From assembly GCA_029547205.1 (NCBI GenBank), contig JAKPPT010000068.1, forward strand, positions 1 through 41,921: a DNA stretch of 41,921 nt, read 5' to 3'. The notes beneath the pieces are model-generated. The model ran no database searches and had not been told where the DNA came from. It saw only the letters and a program-made list of their open reading frames with translations. The stretch's first letter is position 1. Each line of letters begins with the position of its first letter. This DNA comes from Spirochaetota bacterium (GTDB lineage Bacteria > Spirochaetota > Spirochaetia > Treponematales > UBA12059). Shown here piece after piece: positions 1 through 8,942 of the stretch. The translations under genes and the position numbers were made by a program.

Positions 1-110
1 TTCCATGGGGTGAAAATTGCAAAGTACCTGCTGGTTACGGTGTAAATGCGCATTTTTCACGTGTTTTTTGGGGTAAACAAAATTTTGATATGTTTGTATT
101 TTCTTTTTAA
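1..110 (+). CDS. C-terminal end of an unidentified protein (partial)
   Basis: Reading from base 3, an open frame runs into the window and stops at TAA 108-110, giving the last 35 residues of a protein that starts upstream. The tail is rich in aromatic and glycine residues (WGENC, PAGYG, HFSRVFWG) and ends in the alternating pattern NFDMFVFSF with a terminal phenylalanine. A terminal aromatic residue after an alternating strand is common in outer-membrane beta-barrels and secreted beta proteins, but 35 residues are too few to name a family. No terminator is visible before the repeat at 155. Other frames in this stretch are closed sooner. Confidence 0.45.
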   Translation, partial: PWGENCKVPAGYGVNAHFSRVFWGKQNFDMFVFSF

Positions 111-154
111 GCAAGAAGTTAGAAACAGCGAAAAAGACTCATTGATAAGTTATA

Positions 155-297
155 TAGTGTCACGAAAATTGTGAAAATACTAATTTTGTTCACATCCTTT
201 TAATTTTTATAGAAAGTATTAAATATATTGTAATTATCTATGAATATGCCTACTAAACATTGTGGAGATAATTTTATTCACAAGCTTCATGACACTA
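155..297. repeat. Full-length MITE-like repeat, copy 1
   Basis: 143-bp element bounded by TAGTGTCACGAAAATTGTGA and, at the other end, TTCACAAGCTTCATGACACTA-type sequence (arm about 21 bp, imperfect inverted repeat). The interior is AT-rich and shares blocks such as ATATATTGT, GAATATGC and TTGTGGAGAT with the copies at 7809 and 20097. Both ends carry TA, so it could be a shorter element flanked by a TA duplication. It sits 9 bp upstream of the -35 box of the cyclase promoter. Confidence 0.9.
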
Positions 298-305
298 AGC
301 ACCGA

Positions 306-333
306 TTGACAAGTCTAGGAATAAGGGTAGAAT
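306..333 (+). promoter_or_regulatory. Promoter of the cyclase gene
   Basis: TTGACA at 306-311 and TAGAAT at 328-333 with a 16-base spacer. The predicted start near 340 leaves a 16-base leader holding GGAG at 341-344 before the ATG at 356. The repeat ends at 297, directly upstream, so an insertion there could have brought or altered upstream control. Confidence 0.6.
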
Positions 334-355
334 AGAAAATGGAGCAGATATCCTC

Positions 356-1894
356 ATGAATAAAGAAGAAGAAGAAGAAGAAGTAAATATAAATGAGTTC
401 CTCGATGTAGCAATAGAAAAATCCACGGAAAATCACCAGAATGAGCTTATTAAAGAATTAGCGATTGAAGCTGTCCCTGAAAAAATTGAAACTGAGACAT
501 TAAAAAAACAGATTGCTGATATTTTTATCAATAAACAATTGGAATCTGCTTTACTTGAATATGGTAGCATTCCACAAGGCTCCGCAGAGACGATTGTCGG
601 CGTTGGTTTTCTCGATATTGTTGATTATTCCTACATATCATCCTGGCTCAGTCCTCGCGAAAATCAGATTTTCCTTAACGGCTTGTACTCAGCATTTTAC
701 TATGTCTTAAAAAAGCGAGGTGGTTTTCTCAATAAAATTTCTGGTGATTCAATGATGTTTCATTTTGGTGGCATCATCGATCCGCTTACGAGGAATCTAA
801 AGCAAGAAGAAGCAGAACCGCTCATTGCACGGCTCTTATTTCAAACTTGTATTGAGCTGCAGGAGTCGTGCAGGCTTTTCAACCGTGCCGATGAAGATTT
901 TATTCCTCAAAATGCTGAACCTGGCATTCGAAAAGCAATTACTCAGGCTTTTCTTATAATGAAAAATCTAAGAGAAAACCTTTCACTTATCACGACCATC
1001 GATGCAATGTTTCAAGTTCGTATCAGAATTGGCGCTTCATTGGGTGAAGTATGTATCGGTAATTTTGGACCAGAAGGTGCCCGACAATTCGATATCATTG
1101 GGAATCCTGTAATCGAAGCGCGCCGCATGGAATCTACAGCCCCTGTCGATTGCATACGAATAACAAGCCATCTCATGGATGTGCTCAAAACAACAAATCT
1201 CATGGAACAATACCTTTACTATTTTAGAAGCAAGGCATCGGGATTTTATCAGCTCATCGAAATGAAAGAGCTCTTTTTACGAAAAGATGTTACTGTGCAT
1301 GAAAAACGAAATGCTCGGTTTGAAAGCTATGCTGTTCAAGCTAATCCAGACCTGCCCGAAGATATCTGGAGGTACATTGAAGCACACATTGAAATGGGCG
1401 AACAGGGTATTGAAACCATCATTGATACCATTAAGTATTACCGCGGAAACCGTCTTGTCATCGAGGCTGTTGAAGAACTGTTCCGAGAACGCGATATTCA
1501 GCTGAGAAAAGCTGATATATTCAAATTGCTCGCTCCACAGCACTATAAAAAAATTCTTGATGATCACTCAGGAAATAAACAAAGCGCTGAAACATATATA
1601 AACGAAAATATTTCTCTTTATAAACTATTTTCACTATTAAGTTCATATCAAGACCACTGGAAAAAAGCCGATTTACCAGAACAGAGTATCTGCTCATTTG
1701 ATACCTATGACGATTGGATCACAAAACAGATGAATACAATCGAAACGTTTCATCAAGAAATGCGCAAAATCAATGAACGGAAACTCTATTTTGAAGAAAT
1801 TCTCATGCCAGCAATATTCCTGCATATCGAGGGTAGTCTCAGAGAACATATAAAACACATTAACGCTGTGTTCAAATCGAGTGATTGTGCCTGA
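356..1894 (+). CDS. Class III adenylate/guanylate cyclase domain protein
   Basis: 512-residue soluble protein predicted to make a cyclic nucleotide from ATP or GTP. The catalytic domain lies roughly at residues 80-285: the metal-binding aspartates fit FLDIVD (D87) and KISGD (D131), and the substrate/transition-state segment is the FDIIGNPVIEARR stretch near 240-260, with the conserved Asn and Arg. The Asp in FDIIG resembles the adenine-selecting residue of adenylate cyclases, so cAMP is my guess. No membrane segment or known sensor domain is visible; the roughly 220-residue C-terminal half is helical and unassigned. The N-terminus is acidic, encoded by a run of GAA triplets (365-382) that could slip in frame. 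A good promoter and GGAG support the start. Confidence 0.85.
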   Translation: MNKEEEEEEVNINEFLDVAIEKSTENHQNELIKELAIEAVPEKIETETLKKQIADIFINKQLESALLEYGSIPQGSAETIVGVGFLDIVDYSYISSWLSPRENQIFLNGLYSAFYYVLKKRGGFLNKISGDSMMFHFGGIIDPLTRNLKQEEAEPLIARLLFQTCIELQESCRLFNRADEDFIPQNAEPGIRKAITQAFLIMKNLRENLSLITTIDAMFQVRIRIGASLGEVCIGNFGPEGARQFDIIGNPVIEARRMESTAPVDCIRITSHLMDVLKTTNLMEQYLYYFRSKASGFYQLIEMKELFLRKDVTVHEKRNARFESYAVQANPDLPEDIWRYIEAHIEMGEQGIETIIDTIKYYRGNRLVIEAVEELFRERDIQLRKADIFKLLAPQHYKKILDDHSGNKQSAETYINENISLYKLFSLLSSYQDHWKKADLPEQSICSFDTYDDWITKQMNTIETFHQEMRKINERKLYFEEILMPAIFLHIEGSLREHIKHINAVFKSSDCA

Positions 1895-1903
1895 ACGTAT
1901 CCG

Positions 1904-1969
1904 TAGTGCCACGAAGATTGTGATACCCAATGGGGCTAGTGCCACGAAGATTGTGATACCCAATGAGCA
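1904..1969. repeat. Tandem duplicated arms of the repeat family
   Basis: Two units with a 33-bp period (1904-1936 and 1937-1969). Each starts TAGTGCCACGAAGATTGTGA, and the two are identical over the first 29 bases. This is the left arm of the dispersed element without a right partner. The pair begins 9 bp after the cyclase stop codon and lies just upstream of the next gene. The GAAGATTGT variant is shared, in reverse complement, with the arms at 12539 and 12594, suggesting a subfamily. Confidence 0.8.
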
Positions 1970-2008
1970 TTGCGTTACACATCTCTTTATGCAATAATTG
2001 GTTTTACA

Positions 2009-3415
2009 ATGAATCCTCACAATAAAAACCTGAAACCATCAACAAGCCGACAAGCTTCCAGAACACGAACTGGGAACCATTCCTCTTTAAAGCAAGTTAA
2101 ACTAGCTTCTAGTAGCGGTAAACATACAGCATCCGATTACTATACCGTTCAACAACCTGTATTGCCTGAAAATCTCGCTGCTCACATGGATCAATTGCTT
2201 GATGCAATTGATAGGGCTCTTCCGCTCAGCCCTGCACATAAAAAAGACCTTAAATATGCTGTCCGAGACCTTTCGCGAGAGCTTACGAGCGAACGGACTG
2301 AACGCAAACGCGATTATCTGGGGATGCCCCGCAATCATGCAGCATACATTCAATACTTTCTTCCCTGGAATGTGCTCCGTATTGCTCAGATCGTTGCAAA
2401 TCTCGATGTTTCTTTACAAGATGGGGACAGCATTTTAGATATTGGTTCAGGGCCATGGACTGTTCCGCTTGCATTTTGGATTGCGAGGCCAGAACTCCGC
2501 ACCAAACAGCTCACCTGGATACTGATGGATCGCGTTAAAAAGCCAATGGAATCCGGACGAGCTATTTTTACTGTACTGAATGAGATGCAAAATCTAGCAG
2601 ATTGTCCCTGGCAGTTTGTCACAGTTCGTGAACAATTCCCTGCTCTAGCAGAAAAGAAACAACCTAAGCCATTTGCGCTCATAACAGCTGCAAATGTACT
2701 CAACGAACTATTTTGGAATGAACGCGTACAGCTAGACATTCGTGCCAGCAGTGTACTGGAAAGTGTAAGTCTAAATGCAGGACCAGGAACGCGACTGCTC
2801 ATTATCGAACCGGGCGAACCTCGATCGGGCACCATGATTGCAGCGCTCCGTGAAAGCATACTGATCAATGCGCAGCATCTCAAAGGACGCATTCTTTCTC
2901 CTTGTCCACATACCAATGCTTGTCCAATGCCCGGCAGCTATCTTGGAAAAGCTCTACGAGCGCTCAGGACTGGTGCGCCACTCACTAAAGAAATACCTGC
3001 TGCGGTAAACATGCCCGCATCACGACAAAAATACCCCTGGTGCCACTTTGTGCTCAACAGTTCTCCTGCTCCCAAACGATTGCTCGAATTATCAGAAGCA
3101 GCGGGCATACCTAAGGAAAGACTCGTTGCAAGCTGGCTTTATGTAGAACTATTTTCAAAACAACCGACACAATATGAAAAAAATCATAAAAAAGAGGAAA
3201 ATTCTATCAGGATCATCTCTGATACAATACGCGCTCACAATAAAATATACCGCTATGGCTGTGGGGAAGATGGTTATCTTATGGTAGGGCAGCCATTCTC
3301 CCACTACCCCTCAGGAACACTCATTACACTTGCTGATAAAAAAATCTGGGTATCACACAGTATTGATAAAAAATCGCATGCACTGTTAGTAGAACAACCA
3401 AATCAAGAGCAGTAA
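2009..3415 (+). CDS. Rsm22/METTL17-like small-subunit methyltransferase family protein
   Basis: 468 residues from ATG 2009; an in-frame TTG at 1970 is possible but lies at the edge of the repeat. The fold is a Rossmann-like SAM methyltransferase with ILDIGSGPWTVPLA as the SAM loop, followed by the family signatures LITAANVLNEL, LLIIEPGEP, LSPCPH..ACPM and WCHF. These are typical of the Rsm22 family, homologues of mitochondrial small-ribosomal-subunit assembly factors; METTL17, a member, is an Fe-S protein. Cysteines C299, C305 and C345 are visible candidate ligands. About 35 extra residues separate ACPM from WCHF. The first 55 residues are basic and Ser/Thr-rich. No clear ribosome-binding site is seen. 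Whether the bacterial protein methylates rRNA is unproven. Confidence 0.75.
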   Translation: MNPHNKNLKPSTSRQASRTRTGNHSSLKQVKLASSSGKHTASDYYTVQQPVLPENLAAHMDQLLDAIDRALPLSPAHKKDLKYAVRDLSRELTSERTERKRDYLGMPRNHAAYIQYFLPWNVLRIAQIVANLDVSLQDGDSILDIGSGPWTVPLAFWIARPELRTKQLTWILMDRVKKPMESGRAIFTVLNEMQNLADCPWQFVTVREQFPALAEKKQPKPFALITAANVLNELFWNERVQLDIRASSVLESVSLNAGPGTRLLIIEPGEPRSGTMIAALRESILINAQHLKGRILSPCPHTNACPMPGSYLGKALRALRTGAPLTKEIPAAVNMPASRQKYPWCHFVLNSSPAPKRLLELSEAAGIPKERLVASWLYVELFSKQPTQYEKNHKKEENSIRIISDTIRAHNKIYRYGCGEDGYLMVGQPFSHYPSGTLITLADKKIWVSHSIDKKSHALLVEQPNQEQ

Positions 3416-3420
3416 CGTAT

Positions 3421-3543
3421 TAGTATCTCTGTAAATGGTACGGCACATCATATTTTTACTCGTGTAACCAGCATTTTTTCTTGACACAAATCATAAATAT
3501 AATAAATTTTATATACAATACTTTCACAAGCTTCCATACATTA
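3421..3543. repeat. Possible degenerate copy of the repeat
   Basis: The right end at 3523-3543 (TTCACAAGCTTCCATACATTA in pieces) matches the consensus right arm at about 18 of 21 bases. A weak left-arm match (TAGTATC...) lies at 3421, six bases after the preceding stop codon. The interior does not align clearly. It abuts the start codon of the chemoreceptor at 3552, so it would form that gene's leader. Confidence 0.35.
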
Positions 3544-3551
3544 AGCAAGAT

Positions 3552-4634
3552 TTGACAACACTCAACGACCTTTTAACCAAATCCGCTACCATTGCTTCAC
3601 AAAATGCATTTCTCATTACGGTGAGCAGCTTGGTTATTGGAATTGGATTTGCATTGTTGCTCTCCTTAATTTTTAGCACTCGTTTATCCAAACGCATTCA
3701 AAATCTGGAACAAGTCATGGAAAGTATGGCACAAAAAGACATTAGCATTGAATCACATGACACAAGTAAGGATGAATTGGGTAAACTATCAAGACATATC
3801 AATATGATCATAGAAATTATGCAGAGTGTATCAAAGCTTGTTGAATCGCGCCTTACCAATCTGGAAGAATTACAAAAAGCAATTGCAGAAGGCTTTGATG
3901 AAGCCGATAAGTCATCGGAAATTCTTTCAAAAGCTAAGCATGAACTCGAAGGCATAAGCGAAATTTCTGATATGATTGCCGATGTTGCCGATAAAACTAA
4001 TATTCTTTCTATGAATGCAGCCATTGAAAGTGCACATGCTGGCATTAGTGGTAAAGGTTTTGCTGTTGTAGCCGAAGAAATACGCAAACTATCTGATACT
4101 GCTTCAGAAAATGCCAGCAATATTGAAAAATTGGTAAAAAATATTGCAGTAAGCTTGAGCAACTCATCACAATCTGCGGAGCAGAGTCGAGCGGTTCTTG
4201 CTGCAACAAGAGAAATGGCTGAATCGTTTGTATCTGCATTTTATGAAATTGGCTCTGCAATAAAAGAACTAAACCAGGCAAGCAAAGAAATTCTTGAAGC
4301 TGTAGGAAATATCAAAACATCATCTCTGACTATTAAACAAGAAGGGCCTAAGGCTGCTGAATCTTCTAAAAAAATTGAACAGGATCTAGCAGTGGTTAAA
4401 GTTACATCCGAACAGGTAGTCCTTAAAATTGCTAGAATTACAGAAAGTATAAATACACTTTCATCTGCTCTCGAACAGATGAACAGCCTCGTAACTATAA
4501 CGAACAAACGTTCATCAGAGCTCAATACCATGCTCTGCGAATTTAGAGTTGAACAAGCATGTGTATCTGAACATGAAACAGAAAATATGCTCGAAATAGT
4601 TTCGGAGGAAAAACATGTGCAAACTTCTATGTGA
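3552..4634 (+). CDS. Short methyl-accepting chemotaxis protein without sensor domain
   Basis: 360 residues from a TTG start; no ATG, GTG or better-placed start precedes the first hydrophobic segment. One transmembrane helix lies at about residues 20-42, followed by a HAMP domain (about 40-95) and a cytoplasmic coiled-coil signalling domain whose hairpin tip is in the stretch NILSMNAAIESAHAGISGKG, the most conserved signature of chemoreceptors. There is no periplasmic ligand-binding domain, so it may report membrane or cytoplasmic state or act with another receptor. It should feed the CheA/CheW array that controls flagellar rotation; no che genes are present here. The gene ends 139 bp before the transporter operon. 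Confidence 0.85.
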   Translation: MTTLNDLLTKSATIASQNAFLITVSSLVIGIGFALLLSLIFSTRLSKRIQNLEQVMESMAQKDISIESHDTSKDELGKLSRHINMIIEIMQSVSKLVESRLTNLEELQKAIAEGFDEADKSSEILSKAKHELEGISEISDMIADVADKTNILSMNAAIESAHAGISGKGFAVVAEEIRKLSDTASENASNIEKLVKNIAVSLSNSSQSAEQSRAVLAATREMAESFVSAFYEIGSAIKELNQASKEILEAVGNIKTSSLTIKQEGPKAAESSKKIEQDLAVVKVTSEQVVLKIARITESINTLSSALEQMNSLVTITNKRSSELNTMLCEFRVEQACVSEHETENMLEIVSEEKHVQTSM

Positions 4635-4680
4635 TTATGCGCATTGCATATATTTCTTATTTACTTAATAAAAATAATTA

Positions 4681-4750
4681 TTGACAACAGGGGATATGCG
4701 TGGAAGAATTTACGTAAGGCGCTAACCACTCCACAGTACGTGCTGGAGTG
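4681..4750 (+). promoter_or_regulatory. Promoter and leader palindrome of the ABC operon
   Basis: TTGACA at 4681-4686 with a weak -10 (AAGAAT, 4704-4709) after 17 bases. Downstream, CACTCCA (4727-4733) and TGGAGTG (4744-4750) form a 7-bp inverted repeat around a 10-base core, just before the strong AAGGAGG at 4761. Its position soon after the predicted start fits a repressor operator or a leader hairpin. Confidence 0.45.
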
Positions 4751-4773
4751 TGATATCGATAAGGAGGTTTCGT

Positions 4774-6063
4774 ATGACGTGAACCACAACTAAACTGCTA
4801 TTCATTGCAGTTTCACTGTTCATCACATTGGGCATAATCAGTGCTCAAACTATCAATGTGCTGGTATGGGACGATCCCCTTCCCAGAGCAATAAAAGAGC
4901 TCTTACCTGAATTTGAAAAAGCAACAGGCTACAAGGTTAATATGGAAATCGTACCAACAACCAGTGTAATAACTAAAACAACCGTAGGTGTTACCAAAAC
5001 CAATGCAGATTACGATGTTGTTGCTGTTGATGAAGGCAATATACCCATTGTGGCACCGGTCATGCTTCCTTTTGATAAATGGCCTCAAGGGAAAAAATTT
5101 CCTAAAGTAGGCAAAGATACGGTTACTGCCCCAATGCTCGATGCTGCTACCTGGGATAATGTGCTTTTGGGTTTCCCAATCAATGGAAACTTGTACGTAT
5201 GGATGACACGCAAAGACCTTATCGAGAATCCGACATATCGCCAGCAGTTTAAGGCAAAATATGGCTATGACCTTCGCGTTCCAGAAACATTCAAAGAACT
5301 ACTCGATATGGCAATCTTTTTCCACACCAATAATGTTGCTATTGGATTTGGCAATTTTGCCACTGGTGCTCCTGGTGTTCACGCAGAAGCTATTTTCATG
5401 TGGGAAAGCTTTGGCACTAAGTTTATTGACCGAGTTAATGGTAAATATGTGGTTGTTTTGGACAAGAAAAAAGCAGCTGAAGCTATGGAGTTTTATAAAA
5501 AACTGATGGCTGTAGCACCCCCCAATGCTGCAACATTGGGACACTCTGAACGACAAGTTGCGTTTAGAACCGGCAAGGGTGTATTTTCAATGTTTATTTG
5601 GCCTAATTAGATTGCAAACTATGAAAATCCTGACTCATCACTCTATTTTGGCAAAATTGCATATTCACCGCCCCCCGCAGGCCCCGCAAAACGCGTCGCT
5701 GTACGCGGTTGCTGGACATTGACGATTCCTGCTGCTTCTAAAAATCAAATGGCTGCAGCAGAGTTTGTATACTGGTGGGCAAGCAAAGAAATCGGATATA
5801 AACTAGCTGATCAGGGTATTCCAGGAGCACGCAAAGATGTACTTTTGGATCCCAAATACCAAGCAAAGATGCCCTGGTATCAAGCTATAGCAAAATCAAT
5901 GGAATATGCTGTTGCACGCCCTCGCTTCCCACAAATTGGACAGGTTAACGAAATCGTAAAGAAATACTGGCTCGCTGCAGTAACGGGCAATATGCCAATC
6001 GCTGATGCTATTGAAGCAATTATCAAGGAAACCAATGAAGTACTCGTCGAAGCCAACAAATAG
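4774..6063 (+). pseudogene. ABC sugar-type substrate-binding protein, interrupted
   Basis: The frame from ATG 4774, behind a perfect AAGGAGG, encodes an extracytoplasmic solute-binding protein of the family 1 (MalE-like) type: a signal peptide (LLFIAVSLFITLGIISAQ), then a mature region starting TINVLVWDD. It is broken by TGA at 4780-4782 (codon 3) and TAG at 5608-5610; the frame resumes identically after each. A restart after codon 3 could still yield the signal peptide, but the second stop removes the C-terminal lobe. Arg (CGA) to TGA and Gln (CAG) to TAG would be single C-to-T changes. The intact protein would be about 428 residues, delivering sugar to the permeases that follow. Decay is my reading; base-call error is the alternative. 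Confidence 0.75.
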
Positions 6064-6969
6064 GCTTAAGAGTTTCACACTGGAAGGCGGCTCATGGAGG
6101 GCCGTCCTTCCATTTCTTATGCCTGCATTTATTTTTGTTTTCGTAGTGCTGATTTTCCCAGCACTCTATTCTCTCTATGCCAGCTTTTTCAAATGGCCGC
6201 TCAACGATGCATCTTCCAGGGAATTTATCGGCCTTAAAAATTATGTAACATTGTTCAAGGATCCTGAGTCTGGAACTCACTGCGACTCCAATGTGGTTTT
6301 ATCATTATTGCTATACCAACTGAACTCGTGCTGGGCTTTGCAGCAGCGTTACTCCTCAATCGAGAATTCCCTGGTGGTGGCATTGTACGAAGCTTACTTC
6401 TTCTTCCGGTATTCATTTTACCGGTAATTTCAGGTTTTACGTGGCGATTCATGCTTCAGCCTGATTATGGGCCGATTAACTGGCTTATCAATGCGCTTGG
6501 TGGCAAACAAATCCTCTGACTCAATGATCCCACGCTTGCTTATGTTGCCGTGATTCTGCAGGATATCTGGCGCATGTGGCCATTCATGTTTATGCTGCTC
6601 TATGCAGGTTTAACAACCATACCGCATGAACTCTATGAAGCAGCACGCATTGATGGAGCGAGCTGGGGACAGAGTTTTAAACACATTACGCTACCCATGC
6701 TTAAACCAACCATCATTACAGCATTGCTGCTCCGTCTCATCGATGCACTCCGTATTTTCTCCGAAGTTTATACAATGACTGAGGGTGGTCCAGGTTCTGC
6801 AACGCTGCTCTTTTCACTCTATACTCATAGGCAGGCATTTACCTATTACAAGGTAGGACTGGCAAGCGCTATGGCTATCTTACTACTGGTACTTTCAGTC
6901 ACTATTGCACTCACACTGGTTCGCAAGAATATGAAAATTGAGGAATTTGAGAAAGGAGCCGATGCATGA
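6035..6969 (+). pseudogene. ABC sugar transporter permease (MalF-type), frameshifted
   Basis: A likely start is ATG 6035, behind AAGGA and overlapping the binding-protein gene. The first part encodes the N-terminal membrane segments (LPFLMPAFIFVFVVLIFPAL) in one frame up to KDPE near 6268. From there the sequence continues in another frame as WNSLRLQCGFIIIAIPTEL, which fits loss of one T at about 6269. A second lesion is TGA at 6517-6519 where the family normally has Trp (IL-W-LNDP). The EAA loop (YEAARIDGASWGQSFKHITL) is present near 6630-6690, so the gene was a normal MalF-type permease of about 310 residues. Two independent lesions make a functional product unlikely unless they are sequence errors. 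Confidence 0.8.
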
Positions 6970-7802
6970 CCGCATATGCCTTAAAGAAAAAGCTCACACC
7001 CTGGCTCATTACCATAGCAGCAGTAATTATTCTTGCCGTAGAACTGTTTCCTGTTTTTATCATTGTATCCTCTAGTTTTAAGCGTGATATTGATATTATC
7101 AGCAACGGTCCGTTCAACATGAATTTTACAACACGATCGTGGTTTCTCGTTTTTATCAAAAATAAAGAGTATATGGGTTACCTATGGAACTCAATACAGG
7201 TTGGCATCCTTTCTACGTTGATTAGTGTCGTAGTTGGGTCCATGGCGTCATATGGAATTGCCCGGTTTAAGTTTACAGGCCGTTCAACCCTTGCATACAG
7301 CTTTCTCATTTTCCGTATGCTTCCTCAAATTTCACTCGTTATTGCAATGTACATGATGTTTCAAGCAATAGGAGCACGTGATACGATATGGGGGCTTACC
7401 CTTGCTCATGCAAGCTTTAATATCCCATACGTAATATGGATGATACTTCCATTTTTTGCTCAGATTGACAGGAGCTATGAAGAAGCAGCACTCGTCGATG
7501 GCTGCTCACGGTTTCAGACATTTCTCAAGGTATTTCTCCCGCTTACAGCACCAGGGCTCGTCGTGGCATCGGTTTTTGCGTTCATCAATTCTTGGAATGA
7601 GTTTTTATATGCACTCATTCTAACAAGCATTCGTGCGAAAACTGCACCTATTCATGTTGCTGATTACATTGCAGCAGATGGACTTAAATGGGGACAGCTC
7701 TATGTTGCTGCTGTTGTGCTGCTCATTCCCGTTTTTCTCTTTACACTCATAATGCAGAAGTTTCTCATACGGGGTATTGCAGCAGGCGGAGTTAAAGGAT
7801 AG
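6966..7802 (+). CDS. ABC sugar transporter permease (MalG-type)
   Basis: 278-residue inner-membrane permease with six predicted membrane helices. The EAA loop (EEAALVDGCSRFQTFLKVFL) at about residues 173-192 is the docking site for the ATPase subunit. The start overlaps the preceding permease stop by 4 bases (ATGA), with AGAAAGGAG just upstream, so translation is coupled. It is intact although the two genes before it are damaged. No ATPase gene lies in the operon; sugar importers of this class often share a multipurpose ATPase encoded elsewhere. Substrate is unknown. The repeat begins 7 bp after the stop. Confidence 0.85.
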   Translation: MTAYALKKKLTPWLITIAAVIILAVELFPVFIIVSSSFKRDIDIISNGPFNMNFTTRSWFLVFIKNKEYMGYLWNSIQVGILSTLISVVVGSMASYGIARFKFTGRSTLAYSFLIFRMLPQISLVIAMYMMFQAIGARDTIWGLTLAHASFNIPYVIWMILPFFAQIDRSYEEAALVDGCSRFQTFLKVFLPLTAPGLVVASVFAFINSWNEFLYALILTSIRAKTAPIHVADYIAADGLKWGQLYVAAVVLLIPVFLFTLIMQKFLIRGIAAGGVKG

Positions 7803-7808
7803 TCTCTA

Positions 7809-7950
7809 TAGTGTCAGGAAAATTGTGAAAAATCTGTTTTTAATCACTACGTCTTATTTTTTATAGAAAATACCGGATATATTGTGTGGCATATAAATAT
7901 GCTTACTACATATTGTGGAGATGCTTTTATTCACAAGCTTCCTGACACTA
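7809..7950. repeat. Full-length MITE-like repeat, copy 2
   Basis: 142 bp, TAGTGTCAGGAAAATTGTGA at the left and ...GCTTCCTGACACTA at the right. The left AGG is matched by CCT in the right arm, where copy 1 has ACG opposite CAT. Internal blocks TATAGAAAATA, GATATATTGTG, AATATGCTTACTA and ATTGTGGAGAT match copies at 155 and 20097. It starts 7 bp after the permease stop and fills most of the gap before the next gene. Confidence 0.9.
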
Positions 7951-7980
7951 ATCCGAACTTCCAAAGGCACACATTTACCT

Positions 7981-8811
7981 ATGGATACTATACAAAACCA
8001 AACTAGCCGACAAGCTACTATTGATTACATTCGCGGTACACTCGTTATCGCAATGATTTTGTATCATACGGTGTACTGCCTCGTCAGTTTTAAACTTATT
8101 ACAATCGATCTCTTTCAAGGATTTTGGTGGTGGTTTCCCCGCTGTATCGCAGCAGGCTTTATATTTTTATCCGGCATGAGCCTTGCTGCAGCACGAAGCA
8201 GATCATATACCTTACAAAAGGCGTTAAAGCGGAGTGGAAAACTCATTTTGTATGCGGGACTTGTAAGTCTCACAACATTTGTTGCCTTTGGGTATCAATA
8301 TTTTGTGTTTTTTGGCATATTGCATCTGCTTGCTGTATCCAGCATTGTCGCATGGCCACTTGCTAAACCCATATCAAATCAGGGACTACAATTTGCAGTC
8401 GCTGCTCTTGGGTGTGCAGTACTTGCAGCAGGACTCTGGCTGGGCATGGTACGCTTTGATTTTCCATGGCTCGCTTGGCTTGGTTTTCGTCCCAAAAATC
8501 TCTATCCTGTGGACTATGAACCGCTTCTACCCTGGTTTGCATGGTTTATATATGGTATTGCATCGTATAAACCATTCAGCACGATTGCTCAGCATACTGG
8601 TACCGGTACCAACACTCATACATGCAAAGAAACAGGAGCAATCGCGTCTCCGTATAGCGCTCACCCAAAAAAGAATACTCACGCCTTTTTTAAACCACTG
8701 CTTGCTGCTCTTAGGTGGTTAGGAAGCCATTCACTCATAATTTATCTCCTCCACCTGCCTATACTCTATGGTTTATCATGGATGCTCTCTTTAGTGCTAC
8801 GAAAAATGTGA
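7981..8811 (+). CDS. DUF1624 / heparan-alpha-glucosaminide acetyltransferase-like membrane protein
   Basis: 276 residues from ATG 7981, the first start outside the repeat. Multiple membrane helices and the signatures IDYIRGTLVIAMILYH near the N-terminus, FIFLSGMS and FFGILH match the HGSNAT catalytic domain / DUF1624 family, relatives of membrane acyltransferases that move acetyl groups across the membrane to sugars. The His in ILYH is the likely active-site candidate. The C-terminal helix SLIIYLLHLPILYGLSW is also typical. The real substrate is unknown. The last codons (LVLRKM) and the TGA stop are encoded by the left arm of the repeat starting at 8792, so the natural C-terminus may have been replaced by the insertion. 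Confidence 0.7.
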   Translation: MDTIQNQTSRQATIDYIRGTLVIAMILYHTVYCLVSFKLITIDLFQGFWWWFPRCIAAGFIFLSGMSLAAARSRSYTLQKALKRSGKLILYAGLVSLTTFVAFGYQYFVFFGILHLLAVSSIVAWPLAKPISNQGLQFAVAALGCAVLAAGLWLGMVRFDFPWLAWLGFRPKNLYPVDYEPLLPWFAWFIYGIASYKPFSTIAQHTGTGTNTHTCKETGAIASPYSAHPKKNTHAFFKPLLAALRWLGSHSLIIYLLHLPILYGLSWMLSLVLRKM

Positions 8812-8838
8812 ATAGTGTTTACAAGCTTCGTGTCACTA
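8792..8838. repeat. Short 47-bp hairpin form of the repeat
   Basis: Left arm TAGTGCTACGAAAAATGTGA joined almost directly to a right arm (TTTACAAGCTTCGTGTCACTA in pieces), with the interior missing. It overlaps the end of the preceding reading frame and supplies its stop codon at 8809-8811. Confidence 0.8.
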
Positions 8839-8856
8839 GTAAAGATATGCCCCCTG

Positions 8857-8877
8857 TTTACAAGCTTCGTGACACTA
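8857..8877. repeat. Solitary right arm of the repeat
   Basis: TTTACAAGCTTCGTGACAC plus TA, nearly identical to the right arm ending at 8838 and placed 39 bp further on. This left-right-right order recurs at 22688-22904. Confidence 0.8.
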
Positions 8878-8885
8878 GTTTTTAT

Positions 8886-8915
8886 TTGCGTGACCACCTT
8901 AAAATAGGATATACT
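8886..8915 (+). promoter_or_regulatory. Promoter of the GH13 gene
   Basis: TTGCGT (8886-8891), an 18-base spacer and TATACT (8910-8915), giving a start near 8922 and a 21-base leader containing GGAG before ATG 8943. It lies immediately after the solitary repeat arm. Confidence 0.5.
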
Positions 8916-8942
8916 ATTACAAACAACCATTGGAGCAGCACA

